Counted from the first letter of the stretch, positions 19,414 through 28,781 are shown. The stretch: 64,000 nucleotides of DNA from Melastoma dodecandrum (GCA_029817715.1 JARUPY010000292.1:3923001-3987000), one strand, 5' to 3'. Numbers and translations: made by a program. The notes: generated by a model not told the origin, from the sequence alone.

Positions 19414-19902
19414 ATGCTGCTCGAAGCCGAATTCTGGGTCGCCGTCGCGTTCGTCATCTTCATGGCCATCGCCTGGAAGGTCGGCGGCTTCTCGGCGATG
19501 ACCAAGGGGCTGGATGGCCGCGCCAAGCGGGTCCGCAACGAACTGGACGAGGCCAAGCGCCTGCGCGAGGAGGCGGCCGCCGTGCTGGCCGATTACAAGC
19601 GGCGCCGCACCGAGGCCGAGAAGGAGGCGGAGTCGATCGTCGCCAGCGCCCGCGAGGAGGCCCAGCGCGCTGCCGAGGAAGGTCACCGCAAGCTCGACGA
19701 TTTCCTCGCCCGCCGCACCAAGGCCGCCGAGACCAAGATCGCCCAGGCCGAGGCGCAGGCCGAAGCCCAGGTCCGCGCGGCAGCCGCCGAGGCTGCCGTG
19801 AAGGTGTCGGAGACGATCCTGCGCGAGCGGATGCAGGGCGAGGCCGCCCAGGGCCTGATCCGCGCCAGCCTCGGCGAGGTCCGGACCCGCCTGCGGTCCT
19901 GA
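19414..19902 (+). CDS. atpF: F0F1 ATP synthase subunit b
   Basis: A 162-aa peripheral-stalk subunit that pairs with b'. One membrane helix at about 6-24 ('[19 protein letters not shown]') is followed by '[19 protein letters not shown]' and a long coiled coil. It is the last gene of the F0 operon and is followed by a clear intrinsic terminator. Confidence 0.93.
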   Translation: MLLEAEFWVAVAFVIFMAIAWKVGGFSAMTKGLDGRAKRVRNELDEAKRLREEAAAVLADYKRRRTEAEKEAESIVASAREEAQRAAEEGHRKLDDFLARRTKAAETKIAQAEAQAEAQVRAAAAEAAVKVSETILRERMQGEAAQGLIRASLGEVRTRLRS

Positions 19903-19926
19903 TCCCGGGTCGCAGCGATGCTGCCG

Positions 19927-19951
19927 AAAGCCGCCTCCGGGCGGCTTTTTC
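19927..19951 (+). terminator. Rho-independent terminator of the F0 operon
   Basis: Stem AAGCCGCC (19928-19935), loop TCCG, stem GGCGGCTT, then TTT and a T-rich tail. It lies about 25 bp after the atpF stop. Confidence 0.85.
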
Positions 19952-19994
19952 TTTGGGCGCAGGCGGATCCGCCGCGCGCCCACCCTCCCCCTTT

Positions 19995-20165
19995 GCGGGC
20001 TGGCGGACCCGCACATCGGGTTCGGGACCGTCGCCTCGCCGCCACGTTTGAAAGTCCGTGTCTCCCACACGCTCTCCCTCACGCGCAGAAGGGGGAGGGA
20101 GACGCGCGGCACCGTTCGGTTCTTCTCCGGGGAACTGTGAACGCGGTAGCCCGCAGAGGGGGCAG
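19995..20165 (+). repeat. Dispersed repeat, family B copy 2
   Basis: Same orientation and block order as 7125-7350: GCGGGCT.GCGGA, ACATCGGGTT.GGGAC, CGCCGCCA.GTTT, then GGGGGAGGGAG. With the terminator it fills the 420-bp convergent gap between atpF and the FNT channel gene; nothing else is seen. Confidence 0.6.
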
Positions 20166-20323
20166 GACGATGCGGCGGAGGTCGGGACAGCCCGATCGAC
20201 CGTCCGACGACCCCGGGCCGGCTCCGTAAGCCGCGAGCCATGGCGGGACCGTGTCGAGCCGTGCTGCTGCGCGAACACCGGGCCTCCTGTCGGCGAGACC
20301 GGAATCGCCCGGGGTTCCGCCGC

Positions 20324-21193
20324 TCAATCCGGCCGTTCGCCCTCGACCGCCTTGGTCTCCTCCACCTCGGGCGCCACCTGCCCGTAATTCAGCACCGCCA
20401 CCAGGGCAACACCGCCGAACGTGTTGCCGAGCAGGGTCGGCAGGAAGAACTTGAAGCCGTAATCGCTCATCGAGGCGGCGTTGGTGACCACGAGGTAGAA
20501 GGCCTCGACCGAGCCGGCCACGATGTGGGCGAGGCCGCAGAGCGAGACCAGCCACGTCATCAGCAGGATTACGAAGGGCGCGGCGCTGGCGGTGGCGGGC
20601 AGGAACCACACCATCAGGGCGATCATCCAGCCGGCGAAGACCGCCTTGACGAATGTCGACCAGAAGCCGTGCGCGATGGCGTCGTGGCTGATCTCGGCGA
20701 AGGCCTTGAGCACCGGCGGCTCGAAGGCGCCCGAATGGGCGAGCAACGTCGCGATCGCCAGTGTTCCCAGGATGTTGCCCGACAGGACGATCCCCCACAG
20801 CCGGACCACCCGCACGGCCGTCTTGACGGAGCGGTCGTGCAGGAGCGGCAGGACCGGCGTGATGGTGTTCTCGGTGAAGAGCTGCTGCCGCCCGAGAACC
20901 ACCACGAGGAAGCCGACCGCGTAGCCCATCGAGCTTACGATCTTCGCCCAGTCGGTCTCGGGCAGGTGGCTGCGCAGGACGCCCGGCACGATCAGCGACA
21001 GGGCGATGCTCAGGCCGGCCGCGAAGGCCGACAGGAACAGCGCGAGGCCGTGGCGCCGCAACTCCTCGTCGCCTTCGAGCCGGATGACCTCGTGCAGCAC
21101 GTAGGCGTCCGGCCGGCCGATTTCGGACACTTCCTTCAGCAACTCGTCGCGGCGGGCCTCCGGATCGGCCCGCTTGTCCTTGTCCCGCACCAT
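20324..21193 (-). CDS. Formate/nitrite transporter (FNT) family channel
   Basis: A 289-aa inner-membrane protein with six hydrophobic segments ('ALFLSAFAAGLSIALSLIVP', 'GYAVGFLVVVLGRQQLFTEN', and others) and FNT hallmarks such as 'LFTENTITPVLPLL', 'WGIVLSGNILGT' and 'FVKAVFAGWMIALMVW'. A charged N-terminal ~50 residues and C-terminus resemble the YfdC branch, whose substrate is not settled. ATG at 21193 is chosen; a longer frame to 21280 would overlap the CinA-like gene. Confidence 0.82.
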   Translation of the reverse strand: MVRDKDKRADPEARRDELLKEVSEIGRPDAYVLHEVIRLEGDEELRRHGLALFLSAFAAGLSIALSLIVPGVLRSHLPETDWAKIVSSMGYAVGFLVVVLGRQQLFTENTITPVLPLLHDRSVKTAVRVVRLWGIVLSGNILGTLAIATLLAHSGAFEPPVLKAFAEISHDAIAHGFWSTFVKAVFAGWMIALMVWFLPATASAAPFVILLMTWLVSLCGLAHIVAGSVEAFYLVVTNAASMSDYGFKFFLPTLLGNTFGGVALVAVLNYGQVAPEVEETKAVEGERPD

Positions 21194-21242
21194 CCGCTCA
21201 GCCCCGCTACGCCACTCGATCCGATCGGATGATGAAGGAGGT

Positions 21243-21983
21243 TCAGGCCGAAAGCCGCGCCAGAAGGTCTTCGACCGCACGCCGCGCCTCGGCCAAGGCC
21301 GCCGGATCCCGGCTGCGCACCACGATCCGATTGCGAAACCCCTCCGGGGTCATCGCCGGGTAGGAGCCGATCGAGACCTTCGGGCGCTCCTTGGCGATCG
21401 CGCCGAGCTCGCCGGCGTAATTGCCCTCCGGCAGGCCGGCCGCCTCGATCGTCTCGGACAGCATCGCGGCGCCGCCCTTCAGGGTCGGGGCGATCGAATC
21501 GAGCATGGCCTGCATGATGCTCGGCACGCCCGCCATCACGTGGACGTTGCCGATCCGGAAGCCCGGCGCCTTCGAGACCGGGTTGGCGATCAGATCGGCC
21601 CCGAACGGGATCCGCGCCATGCGCAGGCGCGCCTCGTTCAGGTCCTCCGGCTTGTGCCGCTCCAGCAGCATCGCCCGGGCGCGCTCGTCGACGTCGATGC
21701 CGACCCCGAAGGCCTCGGCCACGCAATCCGCCGTGATGTCGTCGTGGGTCGGGCCGATCCCGCCGGTGGTGAACAGGTAGGTGTAGCGGGCGCGCAGGGC
21801 GTTGACCGCCTCGACGATCATGGCGGGCTCGTCCGGCACGATCCGCACCTCGCGCAGGTCGATGCCGGCGGCGGTGAGGAAATCCGCGATGGTGCCGATG
21901 TTCTTGTCCTTGGTGCGACCCGAGAGGATCTCATCGCCGATCACGAGGATGGCGGCGGTGACGGAGTCGGAGGGCTGGTCCAT
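21243..21983 (-). CDS. Competence/damage-inducible CinA-like, molybdopterin-binding domain protein
   Basis: A 246-aa protein consisting of the MoaB/MogA-like domain of CinA without the C-terminal nicotinamide-nucleotide amidase domain. Motifs include 'VIGDEILSGRTKDKN' and 'FTTGGIGPTHDDIT', then 'VHVMAGVPSIMQAMLD'. The CinA N-terminal domain hydrolyses ADP-ribose in some bacteria; the role of the single-domain alphaproteobacterial form is unclear. ATG at 21983 fits the family start; an upstream frame to 22028 is open. The FNT gene follows after 49 bp. Confidence 0.85.
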   Translation of the reverse strand: MDQPSDSVTAAILVIGDEILSGRTKDKNIGTIADFLTAAGIDLREVRIVPDEPAMIVEAVNALRARYTYLFTTGGIGPTHDDITADCVAEAFGVGIDVDERARAMLLERHKPEDLNEARLRMARIPFGADLIANPVSKAPGFRIGNVHVMAGVPSIMQAMLDSIAPTLKGGAAMLSETIEAAGLPEGNYAGELGAIAKERPKVSIGSYPAMTPEGFRNRIVVRSRDPAALAEARRAVEDLLARLSA

Positions 21984-22060
21984 GGGTCTCTGGCGTCGGG
22001 TGGATCGCGCGGGCAGATAGCGCGACACGCTCGCCCGACTACGACAATGCCGAGGATGCC

Positions 22061-22774
22061 ATGCAGTTCGCCGCGCCGCTCCTGCCGGGACGGCTGGTCC
22101 AGCGCTACAAGCGGTTCCTCGCCGATATCGAGACCGATGAGGGGCTCGTCACCGCCCATTGCCCCAATCCGGGGGCGATGCTCGGCCTGAACACCCCCGG
22201 CGCGCGGGTGCTGCTGTCCCGCTCCGCGAACCCGACGCGCAAGCTGCCTCTGACCTGGGAACTGGTCGAGGCCGAGCTGCCCGGCGGTCCGCAATGGGTC
22301 GGGCTCAACACCTTGCGCCCGAACGCCCTCGTGGCCGAGGCTTTCCACGCCGGCGCGATCCCGGCGCTCGCCGGGTACGACATGCTGAAGCCGGAGGTCC
22401 GCTACGCGCAGGCGAGCCGGGTCGACTTCGTGGCAAGTGGCGGTGATGGCGGGCCGTGCCACGTCGAGGTGAAGAACTGCCACCTGATGCGCCGGGCCGG
22501 CCTCGCGGAGTTTCCGGACTGCAAGGCGGCTCGGAGCGCCCGTCACATGCGCGACCTGGCTGAGGTCGTCGCCGAGGGAGGCCGCGCGCTGGTGGTCATC
22601 GTCGTGCAGATGCAGGCGGAGGCGTTCGACGTCGCCCGCGACATCGACCCGGCCTTCGATCGGGCCTTCCGCGAGGCGCGGGCGGCGGGTGTGGCGGTGC
22701 GCGCCTATTGCTGCGCGGTCGCGCCGGAGGGCGTCGCGATCGCGGACGAGATCCCGGTGATCACGCCGCCTTGA
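22061..22774 (+). CDS. sfsA: DNA/RNA nuclease SfsA
   Basis: A 237-aa SfsA family protein: 'LVQRYKRFLADIETDEG', 'HCPNPGAMLGLNTPGARV', 'HVEVKNCHL' and 'GGRALVVIVVQM'. The family, first named for sugar fermentation stimulation, has an OB-like domain and a nuclease-like core with Asp/Glu/Lys in the EVKN region. It is divergent from the CinA-like gene (77-bp gap) and overlaps the convergent methyltransferase gene by 14 bp. Confidence 0.92.
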   Translation: MQFAAPLLPGRLVQRYKRFLADIETDEGLVTAHCPNPGAMLGLNTPGARVLLSRSANPTRKLPLTWELVEAELPGGPQWVGLNTLRPNALVAEAFHAGAIPALAGYDMLKPEVRYAQASRVDFVASGGDGGPCHVEVKNCHLMRRAGLAEFPDCKAARSARHMRDLAEVVAEGGRALVVIVVQMQAEAFDVARDIDPAFDRAFREARAAGVAVRAYCCAVAPEGVAIADEIPVITPP

Positions 22775-23603
22775 CCGTCGAACGCTCGAACACCAGGTTC
22801 AGTCGGGAGCGCGAGACCTCGCGATAGCCGAAGCCCTCCAAATGCTTCGGCAGATCGATCTGCCATTGGCCGGTGCCGTTCTCGATCAGGAGGATCCGCG
22901 GCAGCAGCGATTCCGGAGCCTCACGGAGGAACGGTTCCAGGATCAGATCCTCGGCGCCCTCCACGTCGAGCTTGACGCCGTCCACCCGGGTCAGCCCCTC
23001 GTTGCGCAGCAGATCCATCAGCGTCACCGCCGGCACGGTGATCCGGGCGCCCTCGTTGGTGCCGACGATCCGCAGGCTCGATTCGCCCCGGTTGCGGGGA
23101 TCGATGAACAGGGTCAGCTCGCCGGCCTTGTCGGCCACCGCGCAGGCCACCGCCTTCACGGTGTGGAACGGGTTCTGGGCGATGTTGTAGGTCAGGCGGG
23201 TGAAGACGTCGGGCTGCGGCTCCACCGCGACGATCCGGGCCTCCGGGCCCGAGAAGGCGGCCACGCACAGGGCGTAGGCGCCGATATTGGCGCCGATGTC
23301 GAGGAAGACGCAGTCCTTCGGCAGGCGCTCCTGAAGCAGTGCGCGCTCTTCGGGATCGAAGAACTGCGGCGTGAACAGCACCTTCTTCTCGCAATTGTTG
23401 TTGTACGGGTGCAGCCGCATCCGCGCCCCGTAGCGGGTGACGTCGAGGGGCTTGCCCCCGAGCCGCGAGATCGCGATCCGGCGCAGGAACAGCGCGAGGC
23501 GCCGCCCATACCAGGATCCGGCCGGGATCCGGTTCGTGCGGCGGGTGATCGCCGCCACGAGACCGGTGGGTTCGAAGGTGCCGTAGGGCTGCGTGTCCGT
23601 CAT
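22761..23603 (-). CDS. FkbM family methyltransferase
   Basis: A 280-aa S-adenosylmethionine-dependent O-methyltransferase of the FkbM fold. Motif I is 'CVFLDIGANIGAYALCV' (about 97-113), the acidic post-I strand 'IVAVEPQPDVF' follows, and 'VDGVKLDVEGAEDLIL' is the FkbM signature. Such enzymes methylate sugars on polysaccharides or small molecules; the substrate is not visible here. ATG at 23603 is the first start in the conserved region, without a strong ribosome site. Confidence 0.85.
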   Translation of the reverse strand: MTDTQPYGTFEPTGLVAAITRRTNRIPAGSWYGRRLALFLRRIAISRLGGKPLDVTRYGARMRLHPYNNNCEKKVLFTPQFFDPEERALLQERLPKDCVFLDIGANIGAYALCVAAFSGPEARIVAVEPQPDVFTRLTYNIAQNPFHTVKAVACAVADKAGELTLFIDPRNRGESSLRIVGTNEGARITVPAVTLMDLLRNEGLTRVDGVKLDVEGAEDLILEPFLREAPESLLPRILLIENGTGQWQIDLPKHLEGFGYREVSRSRLNLVFERSTVKAA

Positions 23604-23717
23604 GACCGGGGCGGTTTGCCAGCCGGCGCCGCGCCCCGCAAGGCGACCGATCCGCGTTGCCCCGGCGCGCCCGCCTGGTCTAAGCCGTGGCCGAGCTTCG
23701 GGAACACAGGTTGCGGC

Positions 23718-24482
23718 ATGGAGTCCTTCAATTCCGACGGGGTGCGGATCGCCTATATCGACGTCCCGCCCGTGGAGGGGAGTGGCACGCCGATCCTGCT
23801 GATCCACGGTTTCGCGTCGAACCACGCGGTCAACTGGGTCAACACCCAGTGGGTGAAGGCCCTGACGCAGGCCGGCTACCGGGCGATCGCGCTCGACAAT
23901 CGCGGCCACGGCGAGAGCGAGAAGCTCTACGATCCGGCCGCCTACAGCTCCGAGGCGATGGCGGGCGACGCGATCCGGCTCCTCGACCATCTCGGGATCG
24001 CACGCGCCCACGTGATGGGCTACTCGATGGGGGGGCGGATCACGGCGCATATCGCGCTCGACCACGCCGACCGGGTGCGTTCCGCGCTGATCGGCGGCCT
24101 CGGGATGCACCTCGTCGAGGGCAAGGGGCTGCCCTCGGGCATCGCCGAGGCCCTGGAGGCGCCGGCCGGGACGCCGGCGCCGAATCCCACCGCCGCGGCG
24201 TTCCGCATGTTCGCCGAGCAGACGCGGAGCGACCTGCGGGCGCTCGCCGCCTGCATGCGCGGCTCGCGCCAGACGCTGAGCCGGGGTGAACTTGCGCAGA
24301 TCGAGGTGCCGGTGCTGGTCTCGGTCGGCACCCTCGACACGGTGGCGGGCTCCGGGCCGGGTCTCGCCGCGCTGATCCCGGATGCCCGGGCGCTGGAGAT
24401 CGAGGGCAAGGACCACTCCACCGCGGTCGGCGCCAAGCCGCACCGGGACGGCGTGCTGGCGTTTCTCGCCGCGCAGCCCTGA
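23718..24482 (+). CDS. Alpha/beta hydrolase
   Basis: A 254-aa single-domain hydrolase. The oxyanion-hole 'LLIHGFASN' is at about 29-37, the nucleophile elbow GYSMGG near 97, the acid in 'SVGTLDTVAG' and the His in 'EGKDHSTA'. No signal peptide. The substrate is unknown; fold and length fit small esterases, haloperoxidase-like enzymes or lactonases. It is divergent from the methyltransferase gene. Confidence 0.85.
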   Translation: MESFNSDGVRIAYIDVPPVEGSGTPILLIHGFASNHAVNWVNTQWVKALTQAGYRAIALDNRGHGESEKLYDPAAYSSEAMAGDAIRLLDHLGIARAHVMGYSMGGRITAHIALDHADRVRSALIGGLGMHLVEGKGLPSGIAEALEAPAGTPAPNPTAAAFRMFAEQTRSDLRALAACMRGSRQTLSRGELAQIEVPVLVSVGTLDTVAGSGPGLAALIPDARALEIEGKDHSTAVGAKPHRDGVLAFLAAQP

Positions 24483-24520
24483 CGCTGCATACCGGGTGCG
24501 GTTGCTCGCTGCGGCACCTT

Positions 24521-24615
24521 CGTCCCTGCGAGCGCGAGCGAAGCAATCCAGTCGGCGCCACGCTGACCATTCTCGCGCCGCCCCGGGTCGCTTCGCTGCG
24601 CGCGTGATGACGGGA
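24521..24615 (+). repeat. Dispersed repeat, family D copy 2
   Basis: Inverted-repeat element CGTCCCTGCGAGCG...GAAGCAATCC... ending in GTCGCTTCGCTGCGCGCG..GATGACGGGA. Outer arms are partly complementary. It shares its GAAGCAATCC core with 13932-14030 (opposite orientation). It fills the convergent gap before the exporter permease gene. Confidence 0.6.
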
Positions 24616-24652
24616 GGGATGCGTCAATCGAAGCGTTTGAACGCAACCCGTG

Positions 24653-25444
24653 TCAGCTCTTCAGCCGGTAACCGGTCCGGAAGATGTAGGTGACGAGGCC
24701 GAGGCAGACCACCAGGAACAGCGCGGTCATGCCGAGGCTGATCGCGATGTTCACGTCCGCCTTGCCGAAGAAGGCCCAGCGGAAGCCGCTGATCAGGTAG
24801 ACGACCGGGTTCAGCAGGCTCACCGCGTGCCAGAACGGCGGCAGCATGCCGATGGCGTAGAAGCTGCCGCCCAGGAAGGTCAGCGGCGTCACCACAAGGA
24901 GCGGCACGAGCTGCAGCTTCTCGAATCCGTCGGCCCACAGGCCGATCACGAAGCCGAACAGGCTGAACGTCACCGCGGTGAGCAGCAGGAAGGCGATCAT
25001 CCAGAGCGGGTGGTCGATCCGCAAAGGCACGAACAAAGCCGAGGTCGCCAGGATGATCAGGCCGATCAGGATCGACTTCGAAGCCGCCGCGCCGACGAAG
25101 CCCAGCACCACCTCCAGCGGCGAGATCGGCGCCGAGAGGATCTCGTAGATCGTGCCGGCGAAGCGCGGGAAGTAGATGCCGAACGAGGCGTTGGCGATGC
25201 TCTGCGTCAGCAGCGAGAGCATGATCAGGCCCGGCACGATGAAAAGCCCGTAGGGCACGCCATCCACTGCCGAGACCCGCGAGCCGATCGCGGCGCCGAA
25301 CACCACGAAGTACAGGGTCGTCGAGATCACCGGGGCCAGGATGCTCTGGCCGGCCGTGCGCCAGAACCGGCCCATCTCGAACCGGTAGATCGCCCGGACC
25401 GCCGGCCAGTTCATGCTCATGGCGGGACCTGCGGCGGTGCTCAT
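24653..25444 (-). CDS. ABC-2 type transporter permease (YadH-like)
   Basis: A 263-aa inner-membrane permease with six hydrophobic segments and the ABC-2 pattern: '[20 protein letters not shown]', then '[20 protein letters not shown]', '[20 protein letters not shown]', and a final '[20 protein letters not shown]'. It resembles YadH of E. coli, of unknown export substrate. Its ATG overlaps the stop of the ATPase gene by 4 bp (ATGA), so the two are translationally coupled. Confidence 0.9.
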   Translation of the reverse strand: MSTAAGPAMSMNWPAVRAIYRFEMGRFWRTAGQSILAPVISTTLYFVVFGAAIGSRVSAVDGVPYGLFIVPGLIMLSLLTQSIANASFGIYFPRFAGTIYEILSAPISPLEVVLGFVGAAASKSILIGLIILATSALFVPLRIDHPLWMIAFLLLTAVTFSLFGFVIGLWADGFEKLQLVPLLVVTPLTFLGGSFYAIGMLPPFWHAVSLLNPVVYLISGFRWAFFGKADVNIAISLGMTALFLVVCLGLVTYIFRTGYRLKS

Positions 25445-25759
25445 GCCCGTGCTCCTTCCTCGCGGACGAGGCCCACGAAGATGTCCTCCAGCGAACTCTG
25501 CTCCGTGTGCAGGTCGTTGAAGCGGATGCCCGCCGCGGCGAGCCCGGTGAGCAGCCCGGTGATGCCGGTGCGCTCGGCCCGCGTATCGTAGGTATAGATC
25601 AACTCGCGGCCTTCGCCGGCCAGGGCCAGCTCATAATCGGCCAGCTCCGTCGGGACGGCCACGATCGGCTGCTGAAGGTGCAACGTGAGTCGCTTGCGCC
25701 CGAGCTTGCGCATCAGCGCCGCCTTCTCCTCCACCAGGATGATCGCGCCCCGGCGGATC

Positions 25760-25809
<50 letters not shown>

Positions 25810-26373
25810 GAGGATCACGGTGACGCCCTGCTGGCGCAGGTCGCGCACGAGCCGCCACATGTCCTGGCGCAGCTCCACGTCGACGCCCGCGGTCGGCTCG
25901 TCGAGAAACAGCACCCGGGGCTCGTGCGACAGGGCCTTGGCGATCAGCACGCGGCGCTTCATGCCGCCCGAGAGGGTCATGAGCCGGCTGTCACGCTTGT
26001 CCCACAGGGACAGCGCCCGGAGGATCCGCTCGATATGGGCAGGGTCCGGCCGCAGCCCGAACAGGCCGCGGGAGAAACTCACCGTGTTCAGCACCGTCTC
26101 GAAGGCGTCGGTGGTCAGTTCCTGCGGCACGAGCCCGATTGCACGGCGGGCGGCGCGGTAATCGGCGGCGATGTCGTGGCCGTCGACCCGCACCGTGCCG
26201 CTGCTCGGCGTGACGATACCGCAAACGATATTGATCAGGGTCGACTTGCCGGCGCCGTTCGGGCCCAGCAGCGCGAAGATCTCGCCGCGCTCGATCGCGA
26301 GGTCGATATCGCGCAAGGCCGTGAAGCCGGTCTTGTAGGTCTTCGACAGCTTCGAGATGGAAATGATCGGCAT
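25441..26373 (-). CDS. ABC transporter ATP-binding protein (YadG-like)
   Basis: A 310-aa ATPase: Walker [10 protein letters not shown] (about 37-45), Q-loop '[15 protein letters not shown]', signature '[15 protein letters not shown]', Walker B '[12 protein letters not shown]', H-loop '[11 protein letters not shown]'. The ~90-residue C-terminal tail is typical of multidrug- or polysaccharide-type ABC-2 partners. ATG at 26373 is chosen because the ABC domain begins there; 25 more residues upstream are open but not conserved. It forms a two-gene exporter with the following permease. Confidence 0.92.
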
Positions 26374-26533
26374 CAGGGCCTGGAATGTGCGGAGGCAGGC
26401 GCGGACGCGCCGGTGTCCGCCCGAGGGCGCCGACGGCGCGGCCCGCATCGGGCGCGGCCAGCCCTATAGCACGCCGCGCAAGCGGCGCTCACGGGTCCGG
26501 TGTGTGCGAGCGCACCGCCACCGCACCGGCGCA

Positions 26534-26782
26534 TCACGGTTCGGCGAAGCTCTCCACAAGCGCCAAACACGCGCTGCGGCGTTCGGGATCGGCGATCCGC
26601 GCGAAGGCCGCCAGCAGGGCGGCACATTCCGACGCGCTCGGGCCGGTGGCTCCGTCGGCCCAGGAGACGCGGCTTTGGAAGGCGACGACCGGGATGTTGA
26701 GTGCATCCGCGATCTGTCCCAGCAGCCGCGCACGCTCATCCGCAGCGGACTTGTTCAGATCAGCTCCTCCCGCGTCCGTCAT
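26534..26782 (-). CDS. Small hypothetical protein, possible HTH-less regulator relic
   Basis: An 82-aa protein. Residues 19-37 (RARLLGQIADALNIPVVAF) resemble the last helix and linker that follow the DNA-binding domain of XRE-type regulators, and the C-terminal helix ('LLAAFARIADPERRSACLAL') resembles the tails of the same proteins. No helix-turn-helix is present. The start at 26782 is the ATG nearest the conserved part. It may be a shortened accessory protein rather than a pseudogene. Confidence 0.5.
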   Translation of the reverse strand: MTDAGGADLNKSAADERARLLGQIADALNIPVVAFQSRVSWADGATGPSASECAALLAAFARIADPERRSACLALVESFAEP

Positions 26783-27078
26783 GATGCCTTCAACACCGCT
26801 CCCTCGGCCCGTCGCCGGAACGCGCATCTTGGCTGTCCGAGCCAGCTCCGTGCTGTGCCGGGCGCGAACATTCACAAATTCTGCGCGGATGCAACCTACC
26901 GTTAGGTTCTGACCTTCGGTCGAGCCACGGCGCCGGTCGTCGTCACCCGTGGAGACCGGCGGCCCGAGAGACCCGAACGCCCTCGACAGGGTTTAAAAGG
27001 GTCGGCGCCGGCCGTGCAGGTCTTTCGGCCGGTCGAGGATCCGAGCGGACGAGCGTCGACCGGCCAGCGCGCGTCGGC

Positions 27079-27390
27079 TCAGGCTGCCCGGCGGAGCGTA
27101 ACGAGCGCGACGAGGCCGACCAGCGTTGCGGCGCCGAGAATGCGACGCCACGGATTCACGCCGCGGAGCACCTCATCGAGGGCCCACCATGCCAGGGCCA
27201 CGTCCGCACCGGCCGAGAGCCAGGAGGCGAGCGCCCCGGTCCCGCTGAGTCCCCACGCGGCCAGGGTCAGCCCGCCGAACAGCCACAGCGGCGGGTTCGG
27301 CCATTGCCCGATGGTGATCGCACCGGTCGTCCGATCACGGAACAGCCAGTCGAACCCCCGTGCAAGCGGTCCGGTCCGTTTCTGATCCAT
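27079..27390 (-). CDS. Conserved small membrane protein of unknown function
   Basis: A 103-aa protein with a soluble N-terminus ('FDWLFRDRTTGAITIGQWPN') and three hydrophobic segments (about 33-50, 54-71 and 84-98). The combination of an 'RDR.TG.I..QWPN' head and 'WWALDEVLRGVNPWRRILG' recurs in small membrane proteins of actinobacteria and alphaproteobacteria with no known role. It stands alone, with about 300 bp of gene-free DNA upstream of 27079 and about 140 bp beyond 27390. Confidence 0.65.
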   Translation of the reverse strand: MDQKRTGPLARGFDWLFRDRTTGAITIGQWPNPPLWLFGGLTLAAWGLSGTGALASWLSAGADVALAWWALDEVLRGVNPWRRILGAATLVGLVALVTLRRAA

Positions 27391-27533
27391 GACGTGGACC
27401 CTTCCCGACGAAGACCAACCGAAACCGGTCCATTGCCATTTTAACGGTTCGACAACCTTAACAAACGGAAACCGCGGGTAAATCCCTAACGGAAGCTGAA
27501 AGGACTCGCGAAAAAGTCGTTACTGCGGTGATC

Positions 27534-27671
27534 ATGCGTGACCCGAGCAGCAATGAAGCCGCCGAACACAAGGGTTTGATCATGAGCGCCCGTCTCGAAG
27601 ATCTGAAGTTCATGCTGACGCTCAGCGCCGTCGTCTTCCTGGGGAGCGGCCTCGACATCATCCTGCGCTGA
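27534..27671 (+). CDS. Possible 45-aa single-span membrane protein
   Basis: ATG at 27534 opens a 45-codon frame: a polar N-terminus, then 'FMLTLSAVVFLGSGLDIILR' as one membrane helix ending on the stop codon. A second ATG at 27582 would give 29 residues with the same helix. GGTG just upstream is a weak ribosome site. Its 3' end overlaps the convergent small membrane gene by 14 bp. It may be real, but it is short and has no known family. Confidence 0.38.
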   Translation: MRDPSSNEAAEHKGLIMSARLEDLKFMLTLSAVVFLGSGLDIILR

Positions 27672-27996
27672 CGGCGGTGACGAGATCGCCGCACGCTTTT
27701 CGGCCACCGGGAATGACCGCGCGGCTCAGGGCCGAGCGGGCGGCGGAAAGCTGGGCGTCCACCGCGTGGCGCGGGTTCGGTTCGAAGGGGACCGCGAGCA
27801 CCCGCCTGCCGGACCCTGATGTCCGATGCGATACAACCGCGTTGGAGGCGGACGAAACGATTTGTCCGGAGCGAAGATAGCTTCTCAATTCGGCGACCTT
27901 CGCCCGCCGCTCCGCTCGCATCTTGATGAGGGCGATCACGAGGCCGATCAACCCGGCCGCCTCCAGAAGCGCCGCAACCACGTAGCCCGAAGCCAT
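27658..27996 (-). CDS. Hypothetical protein with N-terminal membrane helix
   Basis: A 112-aa protein. Residues 3-24 form one membrane helix ('GYVVAALLEAAGLIGLVIAL'), followed by a basic amphipathic stretch 'KMRAERRAKVAELRSYLRSG' and a variable tail. There is no recognised domain. It is convergent with the 45-aa frame. Confidence 0.45.
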   Translation of the reverse strand: MASGYVVAALLEAAGLIGLVIALIKMRAERRAKVAELRSYLRSGQIVSSASNAVVSHRTSGSGRRVLAVPFEPNPRHAVDAQLSAARSALSRAVIPGGRKACGDLVTAVSAG

Positions 27997-28345
27997 CCGA
28001 TTCCACCAGCTGCGTCAGGGAGGGCGCCGCGCAGAAGCGGCACGCCCCGGTCTGCGCCCCCGTGGTTAGCGCGGGCTTAACGGGTGCGGCGACCGCCCCG
28101 CTCCTCAGGCCGCGTAGGGGATGGCCGGTCCTTCGGCGGCCTCGAAAAAACCCGCCGCGTCGATACGATGTCTTCGCTGCAGGCGTGGTCTCTCCGATGC
28201 GGTGCCCGGATACGCGACGTCCGCGCGGCCGAAGCCGCAACCGGGCCGCCTGCCGCCGGACAGGCCGCTCCCGCCCGGAATGGCCCTCAGGATTGGATCT
28301 CGGAGCACATCATCGCGACCGCGCGCCGATGGAGATGGTAGCAGT

Positions 28346-28729
28346 CTACCACATGTCGAGGGCGACGCGGGCCTCGTCCGACATGCGGCTCTGGTCCCAC
28401 GGCGGATCGAACACCATGGTCACCGAACAGGCTTGAACGCCCGGCACGGCGCTCACCGCGTTCTCGACCCAGCCGGGCATCTCGCCGGCCACGGGGCAGC
28501 CCGGAGCCGTCAGCGTCATGTCGATGGCGACCTTCCGGTCGTCGCCGATATCGACCTTGTAGATCAGGCCGAGCTCGTAGATGTCGGCCGGGATCTCGGG
28601 ATCGTAGACGGACTTGAGGGCCGCCACGATGTCGTCGGTCAGGCGGTCCAGCTCCGCCTGCGGGATCGCGGAGTCGCCGGCGACTTCGGGGGCGTTCATG
28701 CCGCCGGTGATGGTGGCGTCGGTGGTCAT
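28346..28729 (-). CDS. sufT: SUF system Fe-S cluster assembly protein SufT (MIP18/DUF59)
   Basis: A 127-aa DUF59 protein: 'IVAALKSVYDPEIPADIYEL', then 'MTLTAPGCPVAGEMPGWVEN', with the conserved Cys of the family, and 'VTMVFDPPWDQSRMSDEARV'. It is the last gene of the suf operon, 52 bp after sufS, and probably helps mature or deliver Fe-S clusters. The scaffold gene sufA, often next, is not found in the 265 bp beyond it. Confidence 0.9.
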   Translation of the reverse strand: MTTDATITGGMNAPEVAGDSAIPQAELDRLTDDIVAALKSVYDPEIPADIYELGLIYKVDIGDDRKVAIDMTLTAPGCPVAGEMPGWVENAVSAVPGVQACSVTMVFDPPWDQSRMSDEARVALDMW

Positions 28730-28781
28730 CGGTTCACTCTCCCCGGGCTCGCGCGGGCGTGCCCAGCCTCATCGCAGATTT

